DNA of 40,441 bases, taken from contig NZ_JAGGKV010000040.1 in the NCBI RefSeq assembly GCF_017874035.1, positions 1 through 40,441 of the forward strand, given 5' to 3'. The notes beneath the pieces were generated by a model, which was given only the letters and a program-made list of their open reading frames with translations, searched no databases and was not told the origin of the DNA. The first letter of the stretch is position 1. Every line of letters begins with the position of its first letter. The position numbers were made by a program, and so were the translations under genes. Shown one piece after another: positions 24,511 through 31,898 of the stretch. The stretch is from Paenibacillus aceris (lineage in GTDB: Bacteria > Bacillota > Bacilli > Paenibacillales > NBRC-103111).

Positions 24511-24540
24511 TAGATGAACGAATTCATCTGAATGGATAGG

Positions 24541-24825
24541 TTATTTCAAAATTCGGCGCTCCAGAATGAAAGGACCAAAAGGAATGAATGCGGCGATGAA
24601 AGCCCCCAGCACGCGCCAAACGGACCAACGGTGCAGAAGTGTAACCCAAGCAATGGATAAAAGATAGAGCACGAAGAGAAACCCGTGTGCCATACCTACG
24701 AACATGACGGCTTGAGGCAGGTTAAGGGCATATTTGAGCGGCATGGCAATGCCTAGCAGAATTAGAAATGAGATTCCTTCAGCCCAACCAACATAGCGCA
24801 GCGTGTTTAGAGATCGTTTTAGCAA
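24541..24825 (-). CDS. DUF3817 small integral membrane protein
   Basis: A 94-residue protein with three hydrophobic segments (about residues 13-33, 38-60 and 68-88). The pattern LRYVGWAEGISFLILLGIAMPLKY with MAHGFLFVLYLL and the C-terminal PFGPFILERRI fits the DUF3817/YdzA family. The function is unknown. It is a lone gene between two terminators/promoter regions. The upstream minus-strand sequence has a GGGAGCTG ribosome site. Confidence 0.8.
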   Translation of the reverse strand: MLKRSLNTLRYVGWAEGISFLILLGIAMPLKYALNLPQAVMFVGMAHGFLFVLYLLSIAWVTLLHRWSVWRVLGAFIAAFIPFGPFILERRILK

Positions 24826-24950
24826 TACGTACAGCTCCCTTAGACTTAAGATTTGTCAATTCTACCCTATTTTAAAATAGAAATATGTATGGAGTATGAA
24901 CAACATGTTTCAATTGGACACAATCTAGTTTTTTTAGTAGGATAGTAGAA

Positions 24951-24982
24951 ATAGCTTAACATAGCTTAATAATAGCTTCATA
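24951..24982. repeat. Three ATAGCTT direct repeats with 10-11 base spacing
   Basis: ATAGCTTAAC, ATAGCTTAATA and ATAGCTTCATA follow one another directly (24951, 24961, 24972), immediately upstream of the IDEAL-domain gene. The helical-turn spacing suggests a protein-binding site, but chance duplication is possible. Confidence 0.45.
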
Positions 24983-25000
24983 GAGGTAGGGGGAAATCAG

Positions 25001-25381
25001 ATGCTTCGTCTTGGTGAGAGAGTCATCTTCATTGAGGATTGTTTAGAACAGAACCTGCCAATTGGCGGATATGGATATATCATTGCTTACGACCGGAATA
25101 ACGATAATATTTTCGATTACGTTATTCGAGTACCTAAAGACAATAAGCACTATTACGTACCTGCTTCGGATATAGAGCTCGAGGAAGTGCTTCTCCAGCA
25201 GGAAGCGGCTCAAATCGAGAAAGAAGCGTTGATTGATTTCGCGCTTGCCACGAAGAATGAAGAGTTATTCCGAAGAGTGATGAACGGCGAGGCAAGTCCA
25301 GAGCCGGAGAAAGAACGGGACAAAGAAGTGCAGTCCAGAGAAGATTTCATTAAACAAATCGGCCTGAAGGCTTGGATTTAA
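25001..25381 (+). CDS. IDEAL-domain small protein
   Basis: A 126-residue soluble protein. Residues 1-60 look like a small beta domain (LRLGERVIFIEDCLEQ, GGYGYIIAYDRNND, YVIRVPKDNKHYYVPASDI), possibly SH3- or KOW-like. After a short helix, residues 73-95 (EKEALIDFALATKNEELFRR) match the IDEAL domain, a short Firmicute motif named after its I-D-x-A-L core. IDEAL proteins such as ComK-regulatory YpiB/MecA-linked factors are poorly understood. GGGGG precedes the ATG and a terminator follows, so it is monocistronic. No specific function is assigned. Confidence 0.78.
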   Translation: MLRLGERVIFIEDCLEQNLPIGGYGYIIAYDRNNDNIFDYVIRVPKDNKHYYVPASDIELEEVLLQQEAAQIEKEALIDFALATKNEELFRRVMNGEASPEPEKERDKEVQSREDFIKQIGLKAWI

Positions 25382-25395
25382 TCGTTCTAAATGCC

Positions 25396-25430
25396 AAAAA
25401 CCCGCTTAAACAGCGGGTTTTTTCTTTTTT
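25396..25430 (+). terminator. Rho-independent terminator
   Basis: AAACCCGCT pairs with AGCGGGTTT around a short loop, followed by a T-rich run with one interrupting C. Confidence 0.93.
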
Positions 25431-25443
25431 CACTGAATGACTG

Positions 25444-25472
25444 TTGATAAAATCGGCAAATGATGGTACATT
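25444..25472 (+). promoter_or_regulatory. Promoter of the TetR-HlyD-ABC-TolC operon
   Basis: TTGATA (25444-25449) and TACATT (25467-25472) are 17 bases apart. Downstream, before the TetR start, ATTCTAGT occurs twice in tandem (25492-25507), a possible autorepressor site. Confidence 0.6.
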
Positions 25473-25521
25473 AATATCCGAACACAAAACTATTCTAGTA
25501 TTCTAGTTCTGAGGTGCGCGA

Positions 25522-26091
25522 ATGGATGCCAAGAAAAAATTAATTATGGAATCTGCCAAAAAATCATTTTCCCTTTTCGGGTACAAAGGTACGACGATGG
25601 ATCAAATCGCCAAAATTGCCGGTGTCGGCAAAGCGACGATCTATACGTTTTTTGCCAATAAAGAAGTGCTTCTGCATGAGATCATTCAGTCGTTAATCGC
25701 AGAAATGAAGGCAGGTGCGGAGAAAGCACTCACAGAAGGAACTACGCCTTTTGAGAAAATCCATAGTGCGCTGTATGAAATTCTCGTTTTCCGCAAAGAG
25801 CATGAACTGCTGATTCAATTGTCACACGAGGTGCAGCAATTTGGCAGCCCCGTTACGATCGAAGCTATGTCCAGCATTGAGTCGGAAGTGGTTCAGTTCA
25901 TAGCTGAACATATTGAGCGTGCGATACATAATGGCACGATGAAAAATTGCGAGCCGAAGATAACGGCTTTTGTTCTATTTAAGCTGTACGTGGCTCTCGT
26001 GTTCGATTGGGAGAAGCAGAATGAGCCATTGACCGACGAGAAGATTTTAAAGCTGCTGCAGATGTATTTTGGTAATTTCCTAAATCAGTAA
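25522..26091 (+). CDS. TetR-family transcriptional regulator
   Basis: A 189-residue TetR repressor. The N-terminal helix-turn-helix is at about residues 8-54 (AKKSFSLFGYKGTTMDQIAK then AGVGKATIYTFFANKEVLL). The C-terminal helical ligand domain has no recognisable specificity. It is the first gene of the transporter operon, 37 bases ahead of the adaptor gene, so it probably represses its own promoter and the exporter until an effector binds. GAGGTG precedes the ATG. Confidence 0.92.
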   Translation: MDAKKKLIMESAKKSFSLFGYKGTTMDQIAKIAGVGKATIYTFFANKEVLLHEIIQSLIAEMKAGAEKALTEGTTPFEKIHSALYEILVFRKEHELLIQLSHEVQQFGSPVTIEAMSSIESEVVQFIAEHIERAIHNGTMKNCEPKITAFVLFKLYVALVFDWEKQNEPLTDEKILKLLQMYFGNFLNQ

Positions 26092-26128
26092 GTTCTTTAA
26101 TTTTATTATTTTGTGGAGGGATTTTTTT

Positions 26129-27403
26129 ATGCGTTTTATTCGACCAATGGTTTATTTGGCTATGGCGGTCGTGATTGGCACAAGTGCCTTTTTGTTAACG
26201 GCCAAGTCAGCTACAAGTCAAACCGATGCCGTGAATCAAGTGCATCCTACGGCTTATATTGAAACGAACGAAGTGAGCGCCAGCTTTAAGGTTGGTGGCA
26301 GAATCACCGAAATCCTCGTGAAAGAAGGAGATGAGGTGAAAAAAGGGCAGGTGCTTGCCCGTCTGCAAAGCGCCGAGATTGAAGCGAAGGTTGCGCAAGC
26401 TAAAGCAGCAGTCGCACTCGCCAAAGGCAAAATTGCCGAGGCGCAAGGCGCGACGGCTACCGCGGTAGCGAAGAAGCAGCAGGGCATCGCGGGCGTGAAC
26501 GTGACGGCGGATACCGCCGAGCAGCAGGTCGCACAGGCCCAAGCTGCGGTTAACGCCGCGCAAGCCAAGGTGGATGCGCTAAAGAACGGAGCTCGCCCGG
26601 AAGAGAAAAAGCAAGCCGAGATTCAATTCCAGGCGGCTTCTGAAGTGTATACGATCGCTGAGCAGAACTTGAATCGGATGAATGCGATGCTGGAACAAGG
26701 TCTTGTCTCGCAAGCGGACGTAGACAAAGTGAAGGTCAGCTACGAAGAAGCGAAGACCAAGCGCGATCTGGCGCAGCAGCAATTGAACATGGCGAACCAA
26801 GGCCCGCGGGAGGAAGAGATTCGCGGAGCGGAAGCTTTGCTTGAGCAAGCGCAAGCGTCATTGAAACTGGCTGAAGCTAACCGTGGGACCGTACAGGTGA
26901 GACAAGGCGATGTTGCTGCGGCTGATGCCGCTGTACAGCAAGCCAAGGGTGCGATCCAATCCGCGCAGTCCGGGGAACAACAAGCACAAGCCGCGCAGCT
27001 GGAAGCAGAGACTTATCTGAGTTATACCGAGCTGCTAGCTCCAACGGACGGTGTTGTGTTGTATCAATCCGCACAAGTCGGCGAGCTTGTAGGTTCAGGG
27101 TTTCCCGTATTTTCGATGGAATCGGCAGAGAAGCGTTGGGCTAAGTTTTACTTGCCGGAAACATCGATTGCCGGACTTAAAGCAGGAAACAAAATTAACA
27201 TGACAATGGTATCAACCGGCGAGAATGTCGTAGGTACCGTTACGTCAGTAGCGGCAGCGCCTGATTTTGCCACTAAGAAAGCAACCCAAACCTCTGGAGA
27301 AACGGATATCCGTTCCTTTGGGATCAAAATTGAACTGAGCACATTGCCAGACACAGCCACAACCGGCATGACCCTGCAATGGAACGGTAAAACGGAAGGA
27401 TGA
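26129..27403 (+). CDS. HlyD-family membrane fusion (periplasmic adaptor-like) protein
   Basis: A 424-residue protein with an N-terminal membrane anchor (about residues 7-24). A split biotinyl-lipoyl domain follows (GGRITEILVKEGDEVKKGQV near 52-72 and the C-terminal half LLAPTDGVVLYQSAQVGELV near 300-320). A long Ala/Gln-rich coiled-coil hairpin lies between them, and a beta-barrel region after. This resembles YbhG/EmrA-type adaptors that link an inner-membrane transporter to TolC in Gram-negatives. I chose the ATG at 26129 (behind GTGGAGGG) rather than the in-frame start six codons upstream. It overlaps the permease start (ATGATG). Confidence 0.9.
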   Translation: MRFIRPMVYLAMAVVIGTSAFLLTAKSATSQTDAVNQVHPTAYIETNEVSASFKVGGRITEILVKEGDEVKKGQVLARLQSAEIEAKVAQAKAAVALAKGKIAEAQGATATAVAKKQQGIAGVNVTADTAEQQVAQAQAAVNAAQAKVDALKNGARPEEKKQAEIQFQAASEVYTIAEQNLNRMNAMLEQGLVSQADVDKVKVSYEEAKTKRDLAQQQLNMANQGPREEEIRGAEALLEQAQASLKLAEANRGTVQVRQGDVAAADAAVQQAKGAIQSAQSGEQQAQAAQLEAETYLSYTELLAPTDGVVLYQSAQVGELVGSGFPVFSMESAEKRWAKFYLPETSIAGLKAGNKINMTMVSTGENVVGTVTSVAAAPDFATKKATQTSGETDIRSFGIKIELSTLPDTATTGMTLQWNGKTEG

Positions 27404-28620
27404 TGAAAGACATGGATCTTCGGATTGGCAAGCTGATAACGGAAGAATGGATGCACATTCTGAAGGACCGGCGTCTTTTTCTGATCTTGTTCTTCGTTCC
27501 GATTATGTATACCGTGCTCTTCGGTTCCATTTACGTCCACCACAAAGTGACGGAGATGGCGACGGTCGTTATCGATGAAGACCAAAGTCCGCTCAGCCGT
27601 CAGATCATTCAAGCTTTTGAGCAAAGTGAATCGTTTGCGATTAAGAAGGAATATCACTCGGAAGAAGATGTGAAGCGGGCTCTTGAGACGGGTGAAGCAA
27701 AGGTTGGTCTCATTATTCCTTCCAATTTTGAAGCGAAGTTGAAGCATGGCGAAACGCTGCCGCTTCTCACGCTCATCGACGGCAGCAATATGATGATTTC
27801 GAACTCGGCGACCAAAGGCGCCAACGAAGTGATCACTACGTTCAGTATGGGGTTCTCCCAGAAAAAGCTGCAGATGCAGCAAGGACTTCAGAATGAGCAG
27901 GTCATGAACACTCTTTCGCCGATACCTTTCCGGTATCGGATCATGTATAACTCTGCTTTTAACTATAGTGATTTTATGCTGTACGGTCTTGTTGGGGCTA
28001 TTTTGCAGCAAGTGTTATTCCTTGGGATTGCTTTAACGATTACAAGAGAGAAAGATGCGGGTACATGGCAGCGTTTTGAGGCTTGGAAAAGAAACCCATG
28101 GCGCATCGCGTACGCGAAGACGGCCCCTTATTTCTTAATAAATCTTTTCAACACGTCCGTCACCTTTGTCATTGCCTTATATGCCTTTAGCGTACCGATG
28201 AGAGGCAGCTTGCTTGTTGGCTTGGTGATTATTCTTACCTTTACCTTTGCGGTCAGCGGAATCGGTTATCTCATCAGCTTGTTTTCGGGCAATCAGCTCG
28301 GGGCCACGCAAACCGCCATGCTTATCGCTGTGCCGTCCTTCATGCTTTCGGGCTTCACATGGCCGTACGAGGCGATGCCTAAAGCTCTGCAGGTAGTAAG
28401 CCATATGCTGCCGCTAACGTATTTCTTGGACGGCGTGCGCAACGTGTTCGTGAAAGGAAATGACTTTTCGGTCATATATCATGATTGCCTCGCACTTATT
28501 TTGACAGGAGCACTGACGTATTTCATCGCAATGCTGTTAACGCGGTTTGTTGTTTTTTCGAAAAAGAAAGCAGCCGCTAATCAGCCTGCGCTGCCGTCAG
28601 GCACTAATCTCACTGTATAA
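27400..28620 (+). CDS. ABC-2-type transporter permease
   Basis: A 406-residue permease of the ABC2_membrane_3 type. It has an N-terminal transmembrane helix (about residues 26-44), a large extracytoplasmic domain (residues about 50-180) and five or six C-terminal helices (about 185-390). The motif ITREKDAGTWQRFEAWKRNPW precedes the helices, as in YhgE/YbhR-like proteins. Such permeases normally work with a separate ATP-binding subunit, but none is encoded in this operon. The ATG overlaps the HlyD stop, and a second in-frame ATG lies at 27412. It would move a substrate with the adaptor and the TolC-like protein. The substrate is unknown. Confidence 0.88.
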   Translation: MMKDMDLRIGKLITEEWMHILKDRRLFLILFFVPIMYTVLFGSIYVHHKVTEMATVVIDEDQSPLSRQIIQAFEQSESFAIKKEYHSEEDVKRALETGEAKVGLIIPSNFEAKLKHGETLPLLTLIDGSNMMISNSATKGANEVITTFSMGFSQKKLQMQQGLQNEQVMNTLSPIPFRYRIMYNSAFNYSDFMLYGLVGAILQQVLFLGIALTITREKDAGTWQRFEAWKRNPWRIAYAKTAPYFLINLFNTSVTFVIALYAFSVPMRGSLLVGLVIILTFTFAVSGIGYLISLFSGNQLGATQTAMLIAVPSFMLSGFTWPYEAMPKALQVVSHMLPLTYFLDGVRNVFVKGNDFSVIYHDCLALILTGALTYFIAMLLTRFVVFSKKKAAANQPALPSGTNLTV

Positions 28621-28643
28621 CATGAAGGAAGGAAGCGATTTTT

Positions 28644-29933
28644 ATGAAAAAAACGCTCATAAGTCTCTCTACAGCTCTGTTACTCCTTTCCAGCTCAGCC
28701 TTTGCTTACGCGGATTCGGTTCTGGATCCCGATCAAAATGTTTACGTGAACGAGGATGTCCTGGAGACAGTATCCTCCGTTAATTTGGACTACGTGCTGG
28801 ATAAAGCGTTGAAAGATTCCCATAACCTTTCTATGCTAGCGCTAAAATATGCCGCCCAAGGCAGTAAGAAGGATGATCTTGAGCAGCAAATGGAAGGCAT
28901 GGGCTCGGCGTCTTTTGCGCCTGGACACTTGCCAAGCACGCCTGAGGAGGTCACCAACACAGGAAATCCGCAGCTGCCGAATCTCACAGACCCAATCGGT
29001 ATTGCCTGGACAGTGATGCAAAACAATGCCATGAACCAAATGATGCAGGGCATGGGTGCCCTGGCCGGCGGCATGAACAAGATCATTTCCTCTCAACGCG
29101 CGCAAATGAACACGGCAGCGCATCAACTAGGGACCGACCAGCGCAACTCTCTGCTGCAATCCGATGAAGCGAAAGCTGGCATCCGCCTGCAAACAATCGC
29201 GCAATATGTACAGCTGCTGGGCCAGAAAAAGCAGCTTGCGTTCATGAACGAGTACGAAGGTGTGATGGAGAAGGAGCTGATCCGAGCAACCCTGCTTTCG
29301 CAGCAAGGCTTGGCCTCTTCCGAGGATGTGCTGACGGCACAGAAAGCCATCAACAAACAGAAGGACGATACCGCCATTCTGCTGAACAATTACCGCTTAG
29401 GGATTGTCCAGCTTTCGACGGACATCGGAATTTCGTATGATCCTAACTTAGTGCTTCAAGATATCGCTTCTATTTCGGTTCAGCCCATTGCAGAAACGGA
29501 CACCATGACTTTATTAAAATCTTCTTATCAAATGAAATCTTCCGGCAATAACATAGACGAAGCGGTGTGGGAAACGGTGCATACTGTGACCCAGAACACT
29601 TACGGTGACACGTATTTAGGCGTTAATGTGGCGATTAACGGTCAGAAGAACGAGCAAATGCAACTCGAACTGACCAAAAAAATTCAATCTACGTATAACG
29701 ATGCCAAAAATGCGTATGCCGCAGTCCTTACCGAGCAGCGAAATCTGACTGACGTTCAAGCGGATTTGCAAAAAATGAAATTCCGCTATGAGGTGGGCGT
29801 TATCTCCAAGCATGATTTGAACAAGTTTCAGTTAAAAGTGAGTCAAAATGAAACAACGCTGGCCGCAGCCAAATTGAAGTATTATGTATTAAATGAAAAA
29901 GCGAAGGCCATGGACACAGGATTCATCCAATAA
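28644..29933 (+). CDS. TolC-like (outer membrane efflux family) protein in a Gram-positive setting
   Basis: A 429-residue exported protein with a Sec signal peptide (MKKTLISLSTALLLLSSSAF, cleavage near AYA-DS). The mature part is long, Ala/Gln-rich and helical, with TolC-family features: tandem coiled-coil halves and the motif MKFRYEVGVISKHDLNKFQL near residue 380, equivalent to the YxxGxxSxxDLL motif of outer-membrane factors. It lacks obvious beta-barrel strand pairs. It follows the HlyD and permease genes after 23 bases with GGAAGG before the ATG. In a monoderm it may form a cell-wall-spanning helical channel or serve as an assembly/scaffold factor. The function is not known. Confidence 0.82.
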   Translation: MKKTLISLSTALLLLSSSAFAYADSVLDPDQNVYVNEDVLETVSSVNLDYVLDKALKDSHNLSMLALKYAAQGSKKDDLEQQMEGMGSASFAPGHLPSTPEEVTNTGNPQLPNLTDPIGIAWTVMQNNAMNQMMQGMGALAGGMNKIISSQRAQMNTAAHQLGTDQRNSLLQSDEAKAGIRLQTIAQYVQLLGQKKQLAFMNEYEGVMEKELIRATLLSQQGLASSEDVLTAQKAINKQKDDTAILLNNYRLGIVQLSTDIGISYDPNLVLQDIASISVQPIAETDTMTLLKSSYQMKSSGNNIDEAVWETVHTVTQNTYGDTYLGVNVAINGQKNEQMQLELTKKIQSTYNDAKNAYAAVLTEQRNLTDVQADLQKMKFRYEVGVISKHDLNKFQLKVSQNETTLAAAKLKYYVLNEKAKAMDTGFIQ

Positions 29934-29951
29934 GTCATTTGCCAAAACTAG

Positions 29952-30016
29952 CCACAGCTCCTTAGTCGCAGAGGTTCTTCGGAACCTCTGCCGCAAAGGA
30001 ACTGTGGTTTTTTCTG
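29952..30016 (+). terminator. Strong rho-independent terminator after the TolC-like gene
   Basis: CCACAG with TCCTT pairs with AAGGA and CTGTGG, and inside it GCAGAGGTTC and GAACCTCTGC close a TTCG tetraloop. Six T follow. The two-part stem is long and unambiguous. Confidence 0.95.
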
Positions 30017-30018
30017 GA

Positions 30019-30047
30019 TTGAGTTCACTAATTATCTGGGATATAAT
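30019..30047 (+). promoter_or_regulatory. Promoter of gatCAB
   Basis: TTGAGT (30019-30024) and TATAAT (30042-30047) are 17 bases apart, a near-consensus SigA promoter 42 bases before the gatC start. Confidence 0.8.
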
Positions 30048-30088
30048 GAAAAGAATGACTAAATGCTGATCAAAGGGGTGTAGAAAAC

Positions 30089-30376
30089 TTGAGCATTACC
30101 AGAAAAGATGTCGATCATGTCGCGAAGTTGGCTAGACTCGATCTAAGCGAGAATGAGAAAGAGCTATTTACCGGACAGCTTAATGCCATTTTAAAATATG
30201 CGGAGCAGTTGAACGGGTTGAATACCGAAGGAATAGCTCCAACGAGCCACGCTATGCCGTTAGTGAATGTGATGCGGGAAGACGTCGTTACGCCGTCGCT
30301 GCCGATTGAGAAAGTTATGGCGAACGCTCCCGATCAGGAAGACGGGCAATTTAAAGTTCCGGCTGTTTTAGAATAG
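30089..30376 (+). CDS. gatC: Asp/Glu-tRNA amidotransferase subunit C
   Basis: A 95-residue GatC subunit of the heterotrimeric amidotransferase that converts Glu-tRNA(Gln) and Asp-tRNA(Asn) to the correct amides. It begins SITRKDVDHVAKLARLDLSE and ends in the VREDVVTPS/APDQEDGQFKVPAVLE block, both typical. GatC wraps around GatA and stabilises the complex. The start is TTG, with AAAGGGG about ten bases upstream. It heads a compact operon with gatA (28 bases away). Confidence 0.96.
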   Translation: MSITRKDVDHVAKLARLDLSENEKELFTGQLNAILKYAEQLNGLNTEGIAPTSHAMPLVNVMREDVVTPSLPIEKVMANAPDQEDGQFKVPAVLE

Positions 30377-30404
30377 AGAACCATATGAAAGGGTGTGCCT
30401 GTCG

Positions 30405-31862
30405 TTGTCTTTGTTTGATCTAAACCTACAACAAATTCACGCGAAGCTTCAAGGCAAAGAGATTACGGTTGCCGATCTCGTGGATCAATCCTATACAAGA
30501 ATTGGGCAAGTGGAAAGCAAGGTTCGGGCTTTTCTTACATTAGATGAAGAGAATGCGAGACAAGCTGCGGCCAAATTGGACGAGCAGCTCGCGAGCGGTA
30601 GTACGCGTGGCGACCTATTCGGTCTTCCTATCGGGATCAAAGATAACATGGTCACCGAAGGCTTGAGAACAACGTGTGCTAGTAAGTTCTTGTCTAACTA
30701 CAATCCGATCTATGATGCTACCGTTGTCAGTAAGCTGAAAGACGCGCAAACAGTCACTATCGGCAAGCTGAATATGGATGAGTTTGCGATGGGCGGATCC
30801 AACGAGAACTCCGCCTTTCATCCGACCCACAATCCGTGGAACACGGATTATGTCCCTGGCGGCTCCAGCGGTGGCTCCGCTGCAGCTGTAGCGGCAGGCG
30901 AGGTGTACTTCTCGCTGGGCTCCGACACCGGCGGCTCGATTCGCCAGCCGGCGGCTTATTGCGGTATCGTCGGGCTGAAGCCGACGTACGGCCTTGTGTC
31001 CCGCTATGGTCTTGTCGCGTTCGCGTCATCGCTCGACCAAATCGGACCGCTGACGAAGAACGTCGAAGACTCCGCCTACCTGCTCCAAGCTATCGCAGGC
31101 TATGATGCGAAGGACTCCACTTCTGCGAAAGTGGACATCCCTGACTACCTCAGCGCACTGACCGGAGATGTCAAAGGTTTGCGCATCGGCGTGCCGAAAG
31201 AATACATGGGCAAAGGGATCGACCCTGCCGTGAAAGAGAAAGTGCTGGAGGCGCTCAAAGTGCTTGAAGGTTTAGGCGCTGTGTGGGAAGAAGTGTCCCT
31301 GCCTCATTCCGAATATGCGGTTGCGACTTACTACTTGCTCGCTTCCTCTGAAGCGTCTTCGAACCTCGCTCGTTTTGACGGGATTCGTTATGGCGTCCGG
31401 TCAGACAACGCCAATAACCTGCTTGACTTGTACCATTTGTCCCGCAGCGAAGGTTTTGGCCCAGAGGTCAAGCGCCGGATTATGCTCGGAACGTATGCAC
31501 TAAGCTCAGGCTACTACGACGCTTACTACTTGAAAGCACAACAAGTCCGCACATTGATCAAGCAGGACTTTGATCAAGTGTTTGAGAAATTCGATATCAT
31601 CATCGGGCCAACGGCGCCTACGCCTGCTTTCAAAATCGGCGAGCAAAGCAACGACCCGCTCACGATGTATCTGAACGACATCATGACCATTCCGGTCAGC
31701 TTGGCGGGGATTCCTGCGATTAGCGTACCTTGCGGATTCGTGAACGAACTTCCGGTTGGCCTGCAAGTTATCGGCAAAGCGCTGGATGAAGCTACCCTAC
31801 TGCGTGTAGCTCACGCTTTCGAGCAGCATACAGATCACCACAAGCAGCGCCCGCAATTGTAG
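30405..31862 (+). CDS. gatA: Asp/Glu-tRNA amidotransferase subunit A
   Basis: A 485-residue amidase-signature glutaminase that produces ammonia for GatB. The catalytic triad is K79, S154 and S178, exactly the usual positions. The signature PGGSSGGSAAAVAAGEVYF then SLGSDTGGSIRQPAA is intact. I chose the TTG at 30405 because AAAGGGTG is correctly spaced and MSLFDLN matches the usual GatA start. An in-frame GTG four codons upstream (30393) overlaps the ribosome site. Confidence 0.96.
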   Translation: MSLFDLNLQQIHAKLQGKEITVADLVDQSYTRIGQVESKVRAFLTLDEENARQAAAKLDEQLASGSTRGDLFGLPIGIKDNMVTEGLRTTCASKFLSNYNPIYDATVVSKLKDAQTVTIGKLNMDEFAMGGSNENSAFHPTHNPWNTDYVPGGSSGGSAAAVAAGEVYFSLGSDTGGSIRQPAAYCGIVGLKPTYGLVSRYGLVAFASSLDQIGPLTKNVEDSAYLLQAIAGYDAKDSTSAKVDIPDYLSALTGDVKGLRIGVPKEYMGKGIDPAVKEKVLEALKVLEGLGAVWEEVSLPHSEYAVATYYLLASSEASSNLARFDGIRYGVRSDNANNLLDLYHLSRSEGFGPEVKRRIMLGTYALSSGYYDAYYLKAQQVRTLIKQDFDQVFEKFDIIIGPTAPTPAFKIGEQSNDPLTMYLNDIMTIPVSLAGIPAISVPCGFVNELPVGLQVIGKALDEATLLRVAHAFEQHTDHHKQRPQL

Positions 31863-31898
31863 GTTCATAGTTCATGAGTAACGAAGGAGGCATTTATT

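Noticed and set aside
27148..28011. A 287-residue minus-strand reading frame opposite the HlyD and permease genes
   Set aside because: It crosses two real genes in antisense and shows no domain.
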